DNA of 19,772 bases from Elusimicrobiota bacterium (GTDB lineage: Bacteria > Elusimicrobiota > UBA8919), in the NCBI GenBank assembly GCA_003452965.1, contig DMMW01000070.1, forward strand, positions 3,700 to 23,471, written 5' to 3'. Every line of letters begins with the position of its first letter. Within the stretch, counting starts at the first letter, position 1. Positions 7,069 to 14,416 of this stretch are shown here, piece by piece. Position numbers and translations under genes: made by a program. Below the pieces are notes generated by a model. That model was given only the letters and a program-made list of their open reading frames with translations, did no database searches and was not told the DNA's origin.

Positions 7069-7078
7069 GACTATCTTA

Positions 7079-8476
7079 TTATAAATCCAATTTTTTTAAT
7101 TTATAATACAACGCTCTGCGAGTGATACCCAATTCTTTTGCAGTTTTTGTACGATTGTTATCATATTTTTTTAATAATCCCAATATTACTTTTCTTTCCG
7201 ATTCCAATAAGAGTCTATTCTTTTTAAATTTAGACTTATACGGAACTTCTTCTTCTGCTTCTGTTTCTTCTTGATTTTGAATTGTTTCTATAGGTTTTAT
7301 TGTATTCTTTAAAAGTTGGATAGCAGGCGGTAAATGCTCAATCATAACTATATCATCGGCGAGCAAAACCGCTCTTTTAACAGTACTCTTTAATTCACGA
7401 ACATTGCCTGGCCAATGATAGAGAAGAAACAATTCTTTTACATCATCGGAAAAACCTCTTACTTGTTTATAAAATCCTTTATTAGCTTCTTCTAAAAAAT
7501 AGTTTGATAAAAGAAAAATATCGTCGCCTCTTTCTCGCAGCGGCGGAACGATAATTTTAAATTCATTAAGCCTATGATATAAGTCTTCTCTAAATTCTTT
7601 ATTTAATACTCTTTTTTCAAGAGAAACGTTACTGTCCGATAAAATCCTTACATCTATTTTAATAGTTTTTGTTCCACCGAGATGCTGTATTTCTCTTTCC
7701 TGAAGCACCCTTAATAATTTTTGCTGTGCTGATAACGGCAAGTTAGAAATTTCATTCAGAAATATCGTCCCTCCCTCAGCAATTTCAAATTGCCCAGGCT
7801 TTCTCTTATCTGCGCCCGTAAAAGCACCTTTTTCATATCCAAAAAATTCGCTTTCAATTAAGCTATCCGGAAATGTGCCGCAATCAATGGCAATAAATGG
7901 CTTATCTTTCCTCAGACTGTGAGCATGAATTAACCTTGCAATTTGCTCTTTACCGACACCACTTTCACCTTCAATAAGAATGGTAACATCGGTTGAAGCA
8001 ACTTTTTTTGCCATCTCGAGAATTCTTTTTATACTCGGATCATTACCGATAAAAAAGTATGCTTTACAAGCAACATAAAATTGATCACTCAAATCTTTAA
8101 CTTTTTGTCGCAGTAATTTCGTCTCCAAAGCATTCTTTATTGATAATAATAATTTCTTTTCCTCAGGTGGTTTTATTATATAATCAAAAACACCTAATTT
8201 CATAGATTGTACAGCCATATCAACATTACCGTATTCAGTTAAAATTATTATAGATTTATTTTCTACTGTAGGCAAGTGTTCTTTAATTAATGAAATTCCG
8301 TCCATGTCTGAAAGTTTTGGTTCAAGAATAATAATATCCGGATTTTCTTCTTTTACTTTTAGTATTCCTTCTTTTCCAGTATTTGCAACACAAACATCAT
8401 AACCTTCTTTTATAAAAAGGTTGTTCAATGTTTTGCAAATTTCAACATCTTTGTCTATTATAAGGATTTTACTCAT
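7079..8476 (-). CDS. NtrC-family sigma-54 activator with a receiver lacking the phospho-aspartate
   Basis: A bacterial enhancer-binding protein that would use ATP hydrolysis to open sigma-54 promoters. The order is receiver (1-120), AAA+ (about 142-384), an acidic linker, and a Fis-type HTH at the C-terminus (TKTAKELGITRRALYYKL). The receiver keeps the acidic pair (D8, D10), T80 and K102, but the phosphorylated aspartate is E52 (ILEPKLSDMDG; GAA at 8321-8323). In NtrC an Asp-to-Glu change at this site is known to mimic phosphorylation. The AAA+ domain has Walker A GESGVGKE (170-177), an intact sigma-54-contacting GAFTGA loop (217-222), FREDLYHRL and WPGNVREL. The Walker B, normally FLDE, reads FLNE (N241), and the sensor I region is SDSN instead of AATN. 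The start overlaps the rpoN stop (ATGA), so the two are translationally coupled. No sensor kinase is nearby. Confidence 0.92.
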   Translation of the reverse strand: MSKILIIDKDVEICKTLNNLFIKEGYDVCVANTGKEGILKVKEENPDIIILEPKLSDMDGISLIKEHLPTVENKSIIILTEYGNVDMAVQSMKLGVFDYIIKPPEEKKLLLSIKNALETKLLRQKVKDLSDQFYVACKAYFFIGNDPSIKRILEMAKKVASTDVTILIEGESGVGKEQIARLIHAHSLRKDKPFIAIDCGTFPDSLIESEFFGYEKGAFTGADKRKPGQFEIAEGGTIFLNEISNLPLSAQQKLLRVLQEREIQHLGGTKTIKIDVRILSDSNVSLEKRVLNKEFREDLYHRLNEFKIIVPPLRERGDDIFLLSNYFLEEANKGFYKQVRGFSDDVKELFLLYHWPGNVRELKSTVKRAVLLADDIVMIEHLPPAIQLLKNTIKPIETIQNQEETEAEEEVPYKSKFKKNRLLLESERKVILGLLKKYDNNRTKTAKELGITRRALYYKLKKLDL

Positions 8477-9510
8477 TTTTTCAATTTAAATTCTTCAAGA
8501 TAATATGCTACACTTCTTCTTGAGATATTAACCCTAAATTCCTTCTTTATCATTTGTTTAATTTTTTCTGCACTTAATTTACTTTTACTCTTCTCAATTA
8601 TTTTTCTCGTAAGTAATTTTTTAATATCCTTTTTGTTTGAAAAAAAATCCTGTAATGATATTTCTATACCTGCCGGTATCACAACACTTCTATTTTTTAT
8701 TATACGAGAAACTATACTTGGATCAATATTTATTTCGCCTGACAAATCTTTCTGCGTCAATAATCTACGGTTATCAAAATTACCTGTTGCCAAAAAATCT
8801 TTCTGGTGTGAAATTAATTTCTCTAATATCTGATATATTAATGTTTTCCTGGCATTAATTAGTTCAAGCTTATTTACCAACGACTGCATTTTCCTATTTT
8901 TTATTTCTTTTAACTTTTCATAATCTAATTCGTATCTACCCCTAACCATATTCGGAGAAAACAAATTTATCATGAAATGCCCTTTTTCATCCTTATCTAT
9001 TGATGCAATTTTATTGTATTTAATTTGGGACGAAATGTCAATAGATGAAGGATTATGAAATTCCGACTGGATAGATATCTCATTTAACAAATCTATTATT
9101 TTTTTTACTTCATCAACAGTTACTTTACATTTTTCAGCTATTTCACTATATGATAAATTATCATCGTTATATAGAATATGCTTTTTAAAATCTTCTATTC
9201 CGATTTGCTTTATTTTCCTAATAACTTCTTCTTTCCTTTCAAGTATGGAACCGATGTCTATAATGGAATGGTCAATAGAAATATTTTCATTGAATTCTAA
9301 AAAAGCATTTGAAAATCCCGTATTAGGGAATTTTTTATATCGTATAATTCTTTCATTTCTTAATTTTTCAAATAATGGATCCGACTCTAATTCTTTTATT
9401 AGAAGGTTGAATTCCTTTTCCGAAAGCTTAATTATATTAGTTAAACGTGTTCCCAATATTTGTCTAATAGTAGTTTTTAAACTTGTTAATTGTGATAATT
9501 GATTTTTCAT
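8473..9510 (-). CDS. rpoN: Compact RNA polymerase sigma-54 factor (RpoN)
   Basis: This is the alternative sigma factor that recognises -24/-12 promoters and needs an AAA+ activator. Region I is recognisable (LSEKEFNLLIKELESDPLFEKL, residues about 29-50, like LSTLELQQEI..LESNPLLE). A core-binding segment follows with YSEIAEKCKVTVDEVKKIID near 121-140. The HTH region includes ARKTLIYQILEKLISHQKDFL (220-240) and DPSIVSRIIKNRSVVIPAGI..LQDFFS. The C-terminal RpoN box, consensus ARRTVAKYRE, is SRRSVAYYLE (330-339), keeping the double Arg. At 345 aa it is well below the usual 430-480 aa; region I is less Gln-rich, and the acidic and core-binding parts are reduced. The ATG has only a weak ribosome site and lies a few bases from a palindromic element. 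It is coupled by a 4-nt overlap to its likely activator. It could be the only sigma-54 of the genome or a specialised second copy. Confidence 0.85.
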   Translation of the reverse strand: MKNQLSQLTSLKTTIRQILGTRLTNIIKLSEKEFNLLIKELESDPLFEKLRNERIIRYKKFPNTGFSNAFLEFNENISIDHSIIDIGSILERKEEVIRKIKQIGIEDFKKHILYNDDNLSYSEIAEKCKVTVDEVKKIIDLLNEISIQSEFHNPSSIDISSQIKYNKIASIDKDEKGHFMINLFSPNMVRGRYELDYEKLKEIKNRKMQSLVNKLELINARKTLIYQILEKLISHQKDFLATGNFDNRRLLTQKDLSGEINIDPSIVSRIIKNRSVVIPAGIEISLQDFFSNKKDIKKLLTRKIIEKSKSKLSAEKIKQMIKKEFRVNISRRSVAYYLEEFKLKK

Positions 9511-9514
9511 AATT

Positions 9515-9790
9515 TAAAATCAGGGATTAGCGTATAGAGGTTAGAGTTTAGGGTGTTGAAGTCATGCTGAGAGAAGCGAAGCATCTCGTAGTAAAGGCGA
9601 GATTCCCTGCCCGCCTATCAAAAAATCTATGATGGTCAGGCGGGTTCACAGATGAATCGGGATCAGAATGACGTTAAAGAACAGAATAACATTGGAAACT
9701 AACCCCTTTACGCTCTACGCTATACGCTGACTCATATACCCTATACCACTTTTTTACTAACCTCTCGCCCCTTTCCTCTATCCCCTGTTG
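9515..9790. repeat. Composite palindromic element between trpE and rpoN (nested)
   Basis: This 283-bp gap has no gene. The left arm (about 9515-9550) is made of GGATTAGCG, GTATAGAGG and GGTTAGAG units. The right arm (about 9697-9787) carries their complements, CTAACC and TACGCTCTACGCTATACGCT, so the whole is a large imperfect inverted repeat. Between the arms sits a second palindrome at 9561-9672: GTCATGCTGA and ATCAGAATGAC are its inverted ends and CCCGCC...GGCGGG its inner arms. The right arm shares a string with 15205-15236 (TACGCTCTACGC, TGACTCATAT, ACCCTATAC). The element comes within a few bases of both the rpoN start and the trpE stop. Confidence 0.75.
9561..9672. repeat. Inner palindrome with GTCAT...ATGAC ends
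   Basis: An imperfect inverted repeat of about 112 bp sits inside the larger element. It starts GTCATGCTGAGAGAAGCGAAGC and ends CGGGATCAGAATGAC. The central arms CCCGCC (9610-9615) and GGCGGG flank an AT-rich loop. The terminal GTCAT-CTGA with GAAGCGAAG is a very common repetitive motif in many environmental bacterial genomes. It has no coding capacity. Confidence 0.7.
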
Positions 9791-9793
9791 TTA

Positions 9794-11260
9794 CTACCAG
9801 CCTGATACTATTTTATTGGCTGCCATTTCAATTGCTTTGAGTAAACCCCGCGCTTTATTCAATGTTTCTTCATATTCTTTTTCTGGTATTGAATCTGCCA
9901 CTATTCCTGCACCTGCCTGAATATATGCATCTTTTCCTTTCATTATTATAGTCCGAATATTTATTGCAAAATCCATATTGCCGTTATAATCAAAATATCC
10001 TACTGCGCCGGCATACAAACCTCTTTTTGAAGACTCAATTTCTTCTATTATATCCATTGCGCGAATTTTAGGTGCACCGGTTACCGTGCCGGCAGGAAAA
10101 GTTGCCTTAAATAAATCAAAAGCATCCGCATTATGCCTTACTTTTCCTATAATGTCAGATACAATATGCATTACATGAGAATATTTTTCAATTGACATGA
10201 ATTTCGTAATTTTTACACTGCCGTAACTGCATACCCTACCAAGGTCATTTCTTCCTAAATCAACAAGCATGAGGTGCTCGGCTTTTTCCTTTTCATCATT
10301 CAATAGTTCATTCTGTAATTTTCTATCTTCTTGAATACATTTGCCTCTCGGTCTGGTTCCTGCAATAGGTCTTAAATTAGCGATATTATTCTCCAAACGC
10401 ACCAAAATTTCGGGTGAAGCACCTATTATTTTCATTTTACCAAGATTGAAATAGTACATATAAGGTGAAGGATTTAATATTCTCAATGCTCTATAAATCT
10501 CAAACGGCTCACCTTTAAATTCCACCCTTAACTGCTGTGATAGCACTGTTTGTATAATATCGCCATCTATTATATATTTTTTTGCTTTTTTGACAGCGTT
10601 TATAAATTTATGCTTTGAGGTATTTGATTTAATTATCCCGGATTTTGAACGTACAGGTTCTATTAAAATCGGAGCAGACAGTTTTTTTATATACTTTTCT
10701 ATTTCCCTACAGGCATCTTTATATTTTATTTTCTCCTTTGGATTTACAATGCGTATTATTTTTATTTTTTGCCTTAAATGATCAAATGAAATTATTATCT
10801 TTGGAAATATAAAATACAACTCGGGCAATGATAATCCTGGTTTTTTTCTACTATAAATCTTTTCTATTCTTTTAATGTAATCGTATGCGATATATCCTAT
10901 TGCTCCACCCGATAACCGCGGCAAAGATATATCATGAATAAGCTGATTTTCTGTCAACAGTTTTTTTAAATAATTTAACGGATCCGTTGTTTTAAAATTG
11001 TTATTTTTATTTCCACGTTTAATTAACACTGATTCATCTTTACTCTGGAATAGTAAATATGGTTCTAATACAATAAAGGAATATCTCGCAATTTTTTTTT
11101 CGCCTTCAATGCTTTCAAGCAAACAAGACGGCTCTTTTCCGCCTAATTTTAAAAAAGCTGAAACAGGTGTCTCACTACCTACAGGGATTTCTCTCCACAG
11201 CTGTACAATATGACTATTTTTAGTTGACTGATTGAATTTTACTTCTGACGGATAATACAT
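9794..11260 (-). CDS. trpE: Anthranilate synthase component I
   Basis: Catalyses the aminase step from chorismate to anthranilate, the first committed step of tryptophan synthesis, together with a glutaminase partner (TrpG). The N-terminal regulatory domain has the LLES motif used in tryptophan feedback binding. The C-terminal chorismate-binding domain shows IAGTRPRG, LGRNDLGRV, HIVSDIIG, FPAGTVTGAPK and the IQAGAGIVADS end, all standard. I chose the ATG at 11260, preceded by GGAG ten nt upstream; a TTG seven codons earlier is possible. Length (488 aa) is normal. It follows lepB by only about 50 nt and is probably cotranscribed with the his genes. No trp leader peptide or attenuator fits into the gap. 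TrpG and other trp genes are not in the window. PabB is the main alternative, but the LLES region favours TrpE. Confidence 0.93.
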   Translation of the reverse strand: MYYPSEVKFNQSTKNSHIVQLWREIPVGSETPVSAFLKLGGKEPSCLLESIEGEKKIARYSFIVLEPYLLFQSKDESVLIKRGNKNNNFKTTDPLNYLKKLLTENQLIHDISLPRLSGGAIGYIAYDYIKRIEKIYSRKKPGLSLPELYFIFPKIIISFDHLRQKIKIIRIVNPKEKIKYKDACREIEKYIKKLSAPILIEPVRSKSGIIKSNTSKHKFINAVKKAKKYIIDGDIIQTVLSQQLRVEFKGEPFEIYRALRILNPSPYMYYFNLGKMKIIGASPEILVRLENNIANLRPIAGTRPRGKCIQEDRKLQNELLNDEKEKAEHLMLVDLGRNDLGRVCSYGSVKITKFMSIEKYSHVMHIVSDIIGKVRHNADAFDLFKATFPAGTVTGAPKIRAMDIIEEIESSKRGLYAGAVGYFDYNGNMDFAINIRTIIMKGKDAYIQAGAGIVADSIPEKEYEETLNKARGLLKAIEMAANKIVSGW

Positions 11261-11311
11261 ATATGAATTACTCCATATCAAAATTAGAATTTTTTTAAAG
11301 AAACAGGGAAT

Positions 11312-11815
11312 TTAAAACCTTATTATCTTTCCTTTTATATAATCTTTGGGTACAAAATAAATATGTTGCTCAGTATTTTTATCTATCCAATCTCGCGAAT
11401 CGTTTGATTCATCACGGTTATCACCTAAAACAAAAAAATTATTTTCAGGTATTTTTAACTCACTTATTTTATCACCTTTTAATATCTCATCAGGTCTCGT
11501 ATGTATGATATACGGTTCTTTTAACTTTTGACCGTTTAAATAAACATCTTTGTTATCTATTTTAACAGTATCGCCGCCAGCGGCAATAATTCTTTTTACC
11601 AGATCTTTTTCTTCGTTTATAGGTGACTTGAACACTATAATTTCTCCTTTTTTGGGTTCACGGAATCTATATGTTATTTTATCAACAAAAAAATGATCAT
11701 CAACCTTCAGTGTTGGAAGCATTGAATCAGAGGCAATATAAATACCTTCAAATATGAATGTCCTGACAAAAATTGTTATTACAGCAGCTATTAAAAATAG
11801 TTTCAAAATACGCAT
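11312..11815 (-). CDS. lepB: Signal peptidase I
   Basis: A membrane-bound serine protease that removes signal peptides from exported proteins on the outer face of the cytoplasmic membrane. Residues about 5-20 form a single N-terminal transmembrane segment. The catalytic serine is S31 in SDSMLPTL and the general-base lysine is K74 in LVKRIIAAGGD. The conserved box GDNRDESNDSRDW is at 131-143. Length (167 aa) fits the short, single-anchor type. The gene lies 37 nt after hisI with an AT-only spacer and no visible Shine-Dalgarno sequence, which is unusual in this window. It is a housekeeping gene embedded between his and trp genes, presumably reading from the same transcript. Confidence 0.95.
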   Translation of the reverse strand: MRILKLFLIAAVITIFVRTFIFEGIYIASDSMLPTLKVDDHFFVDKITYRFREPKKGEIIVFKSPINEEKDLVKRIIAAGGDTVKIDNKDVYLNGQKLKEPYIIHTRPDEILKGDKISELKIPENNFFVLGDNRDESNDSRDWIDKNTEQHIYFVPKDYIKGKIIRF

Positions 11816-11852
11816 AAAAAAGTTAATTAAAAGTTTAAAGTTAAAATTAAAA

Positions 11853-12260
11853 TTAAGTATTTTTGGTTTTATTTTTATTTATACTTTTAATTTCCACTTG
11901 CTTCTTATATACTTTCTTAGGGTCAAAAATCCTTTTCTCCGTTATTTTCCCTTTCTCTGTTCTATAAAAACAACTATCATATCCTTTATGACATGCGGGA
12001 CCCTTTGGCTCAACGGTTATCAAAAGGGTATCCATATCACAATCAATAAATATTTCTTTCACTATTTGAATATTCCCTGATTTTTCACCTTTCATCCAAA
12101 GTTTATTCCTACTCCTTGAATAAAACCATGTTTTTCTTGTTTTTAATGTTTTTTTATATGCAATATCATTCATGTATGCAAGCATCAATACTTTTTTGCT
12201 TTTCTTATCCTGAATTATAGCAGGTATCAATCCGTCCTCGTTAAATTTAAGCTTTAGCAT
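11853..12260 (-). CDS. hisI: Phosphoribosyl-AMP cyclohydrolase
   Basis: Hydrolyses the purine ring of PR-AMP, the third step of histidine synthesis, using zinc and magnesium. Motifs are LWMKGEKSGN (55-64), the metal site CDMD (74-77), and the zinc cysteines C90 and C97 in the GPACHKG and SCFYR strings. It is a stand-alone HisI of 135 aa; the HisE pyrophosphohydrolase domain that is fused in many bacteria is absent. Instead there is a short Lys/Asn-rich tail (about 116-135). The ATG overlaps the hisF stop by 7 nt and has GGAG upstream inside hisF. A separate hisE must exist elsewhere if the pathway is complete. Confidence 0.95.
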   Translation of the reverse strand: MLKLKFNEDGLIPAIIQDKKSKKVLMLAYMNDIAYKKTLKTRKTWFYSRSRNKLWMKGEKSGNIQIVKEIFIDCDMDTLLITVEPKGPACHKGYDSCFYRTEKGKITEKRIFDPKKVYKKQVEIKSINKNKTKNT

Positions 12261-13069
12261 CTGATATTTACTCCTTTTCTTAAAAGATATTTTTTTAAGT
12301 CTTTTATCTTTAGCTCCTTAAAATGAAACAATGAAGCCGCTAATGCAGCATCAGCACTACCTTTTTCAAATGCATCGTAAAAATGCTTCATCTCTCCGGC
12401 ACCACCCGAAGCTATTACAGGAATATTTACAGATTCTGATATTGCAGAAGTCAATTCAATATCATATCCATCTTTAGTTCCGTCTTTATCCATACTTGTT
12501 AAAAGAATTTCTCCGGCACCATATTTTTCAACTTTTTTCGCCCACTCAACAGCATCTATTCCTGTCGACTTCCGCCCGCCGTATGTATAAACTTCCCATT
12601 TGGGACAGTAATTAGTATTTTGTAGTTTGTATTTTGAAACTGATCTTTTGGCATCAATTGCAACTACTATGCATTGTGTGCCATATTTTTCTGCTGCTTT
12701 TGAAACAAAACTCAGATTCTCAACTGCTGAAGTATTAATAGAAACTTTATCCGCCCCGGCTTTTAACATATTCCTTATATCTTCCAGTGTTCTAATTCCA
12801 CCTCCAACAGTCAAAGGCATAAAAACATTTTCTGCGGTTTTTTCAACGACTTCATAAATAGTTTTTCTCTTTTCATGTGATGCGGTAATATCCAGAAACA
12901 CTATTTCATCTGCCCCTTCATCATCATATCTTTTAGCAACTTCAACAGGATTACCTGCATCCCTAAGATTAATAAATTTTGTACCTTTTACAACTCTGCC
13001 TTTATCAACATCTAAACATGGTATAATTCTTTTTGTCAATCCGTTTAAAACGCTTTTTTTTACTTTCAT
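12254..13069 (-). CDS. hisF: Imidazole glycerol phosphate synthase, cyclase subunit
   Basis: This is the (beta/alpha)8 cyclase that joins ammonia from HisH to PRFAR, giving IGP and AICAR. Catalytic aspartates are D20 (IIPCLDVD) and D139 (VVAIDAKR). Phosphate-binding strings VGGGIR and IASGGAGE are present. The loop between AIDAKR and WEVYTYGGRK is longer than in Thermotoga HisF by about ten residues (residues 143-157). Its DNA is AT-only and repetitive (TACAAAC/TACAAAA/TACTAA), unlike the flanks, and may be a small in-frame insertion. The start ATG overlaps the hisA stop by 4 nt; about nine residues precede the usual KRIIPCLD start. It pairs with hisH two genes upstream. Confidence 0.96.
   Translation of the reverse strand: MKVKKSVLNGLTKRIIPCLDVDKGRVVKGTKFINLRDAGNPVEVAKRYDDEGADEIVFLDITASHEKRKTIYEVVEKTAENVFMPLTVGGGIRTLEDIRNMLKAGADKVSINTSAVENLSFVSKAAEKYGTQCIVVAIDAKRSVSKYKLQNTNYCPKWEVYTYGGRKSTGIDAVEWAKKVEKYGAGEILLTSMDKDGTKDGYDIELTSAISESVNIPVIASGGAGEMKHFYDAFEKGSADAALAASLFHFKELKIKDLKKYLLRKGVNIRC
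12599..12643 (-). repeat. Possible in-frame AT-rich insertion within hisF
   Basis: Covers codons 143-157 of hisF (SVSKYKLQNTNYCPK). On the minus strand it is a run of TACAAAC, TACAAAA, TACTAA-like units with few G or C bases. It sits in a surface loop that is six residues long in Thermotoga HisF, so the insertion should not disturb the active site. This loop is naturally variable, so an insertion event is suggested, not proved. Confidence 0.4.
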
Positions 13070-13782
13070 ACAATTTTCAGTGCTTCTTCAATCTTTATTG
13101 AATCGTTATAAAGTGCCTTGCCGATTATCATTCCTGTTACGCCTAAATTTTCAAGCGATGCAATTTTCTTTACATCTTCTATCGTTGAAATGCCGCCTGA
13201 AGCTATTACCGATATACCGCTTTTACAAATTCTTTTGATTCCGTCTATGTTCGGACCTTCCATCATACCATCCCGCATCACATCTGTTGTAATTAACTCA
13301 TTTACACCTATTTCCCTCATATTCTTTGCGAACTCCAAGGCATCATATTGAGTAACTTCCTTCCACCCGCCTATAGCAATTTTATTATCAAATATATCGA
13401 TAGCAAGAATTATTTTATCCTTATATTTTTTAATCGCCTCTTTCACAATATCGGGATTAAAAGCAGCAACTGTACCGATGATAATTTTGTCAATTCCGAT
13501 ATTCAACATTTTTTCAATCGTTTCAATTTTTCTTACTCCGCCGCCGAATTCCAGCTCTACCGTAACCGCCTCTCTAATCTTTTCAACAATGCTGGTATTT
13601 TGCGGCACACCTGAAAACGCTCCATCCAAATCCACAATATGTATCCGTTTGGCACCCTTCGCCTGAAACATTTTTGCAATAAATGCGGGATCCTTTGAAT
13701 AAACGGTTTCTGCTTCAAGTTTTCCTTGAGTAAGCATTACACAATTACCACCACGGATATCAATTGCCGGTATAATCAACAT
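13066..13782 (-). CDS. hisA: ProFAR isomerase (phosphoribosylformimino-AICAR ribotide isomerase)
   Basis: Catalyses the Amadori rearrangement of ProFAR to PRFAR, the substrate of HisF/HisH. It is a (beta/alpha)8 protein of 238 aa, normal length. Catalytic aspartates are D8 (IPAIDIRGG) and D129 (LAIDIFDN). Phosphate-binding FGGGVR is at 79-84 and the ISVIASGGIS strand follows later. The start at 13782 overlaps the end of hisH by 23 nt; a GAGG lies some 12 nt upstream. hisA and hisF overlap by 4 nt. Substrate range beyond HisA (for example PriA-like TrpF activity) cannot be judged, but TrpF is not in this window. Confidence 0.96.
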   Translation of the reverse strand: MLIIPAIDIRGGNCVMLTQGKLEAETVYSKDPAFIAKMFQAKGAKRIHIVDLDGAFSGVPQNTSIVEKIREAVTVELEFGGGVRKIETIEKMLNIGIDKIIIGTVAAFNPDIVKEAIKKYKDKIILAIDIFDNKIAIGGWKEVTQYDALEFAKNMREIGVNELITTDVMRDGMMEGPNIDGIKRICKSGISVIASGGISTIEDVKKIASLENLGVTGMIIGKALYNDSIKIEEALKIV

Positions 13783-14416
13783 AATTTTTTAATAACCTCA
13801 ACCCATTTCTCTGGCTTTTTTCAGGATGAAATTGAGTAGCAAAAACATTTTTATTAAATACTGAAGATGCAAAACGGATACCATAGTCAGTAGTTGATGC
13901 AATAATATTATTATCTTCTGGCTCTACATAATAAGAATGCACAAAATAAAAATACGCTTCACACTCAATTCCTTTAAATATTTTCCGCAAATCTGAAGTT
14001 GGCGAACCCCTCCCCGCCCCTGATATTCTGGCGGGAACATTAAGATTGACGTTATTCCAGCCCATATGCGGAATTTTCAAATTATCCTTAAATTTAAATT
14101 TTTTAACTTTGCCTTTTAATATTCCCAACCCCTTAGAATTACCTTCTTCACTATATTCAAAAAGAATCTGTAATCCAAGACACAAACCTAAAAAATATTT
14201 ACCGCCATTAACAACTTTTAGAATTGTATCTATTAGTTTCAGCTTTCTAAGATTCTTCATAGCTGCGTTAAAAGAACCTACTCCGGGAACAACAACCAAA
14301 GATGATTTCAAAATCTTACCTCTATCCGAAGTAATAACAGCTTTTTTACCGATAAACTCAAAAGATTTTTGAACACTCCTTAAATTCCCCATTCCATAAT
14401 CTACAATTGTAATCAT
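13760..14416 (-). CDS. hisH: Imidazole glycerol phosphate synthase, glutaminase subunit, with an internal insertion
   Basis: A class I glutamine amidotransferase that hydrolyses glutamine and channels ammonia to HisF. The catalytic triad is present: C79 (GLCLGLQ), H197 and E199 (QFHPEKS). The N-terminal VDYGMGNLRSV and PHMGWNNV are standard. Between MGWN and YFYFVHSYY there are 33 residues, against 18 in E. coli HisH. The extra stretch (about residues 127-143, containing ISGAGRGSP) is encoded by GC-rich palindromic DNA unlike the rest of the gene. The frame is preserved, so the protein is probably functional. The gene overlaps hisB by 4 nt (ATGA) and hisA by 23 nt. Confidence 0.95.
   Translation of the reverse strand: MITIVDYGMGNLRSVQKSFEFIGKKAVITSDRGKILKSSLVVVPGVGSFNAAMKNLRKLKLIDTILKVVNGGKYFLGLCLGLQILFEYSEEGNSKGLGILKGKVKKFKFKDNLKIPHMGWNNVNLNVPARISGAGRGSPTSDLRKIFKGIECEAYFYFVHSYYVEPEDNNIIASTTDYGIRFASSVFNKNVFATQFHPEKSQRNGLRLLKNYVDYTGN
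13988..14038 (-). repeat. In-frame GC-rich palindromic insertion within hisH
   Basis: About two thirds of 14001-14037 is G or C, against roughly one third around it. It contains the inverted repeat CCCGCC (14013-14018) / GGCGGG (14030-14035), and GTTGGCGAAC (13999-14008) at one side. The same CCCGCC...GGCGGG design occurs in the intergenic palindrome at 9561-9672. It encodes about 15 residues that HisH normally lacks, without a stop. This resembles Rickettsia palindromic elements that insert in frame into genes. Confidence 0.6.

Noticed and set aside
6990..7078. Sigma-54 promoter upstream of the solute-binding protein
   Set aside because: By eye no GG-N10-GC or TGGCAC...TTGC pair occurs on the minus strand. 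TGGCG near 7007 lacks a -12 element and overlaps the ribosome-binding site.
11754..12080. Plus-strand 108-codon frame across the lepB-hisI gap
   Set aside because: It overlaps two solid genes, is composed of low-complexity Lys/Leu/Phe codons, and has no family match I can recognise.
14013..14035. hisH palindrome as a frameshift or assembly artefact
   Set aside because: The reading frame, the downstream catalytic His and Glu, and overlaps with both neighbours are all intact, so an in-frame insertion is the simpler reading.
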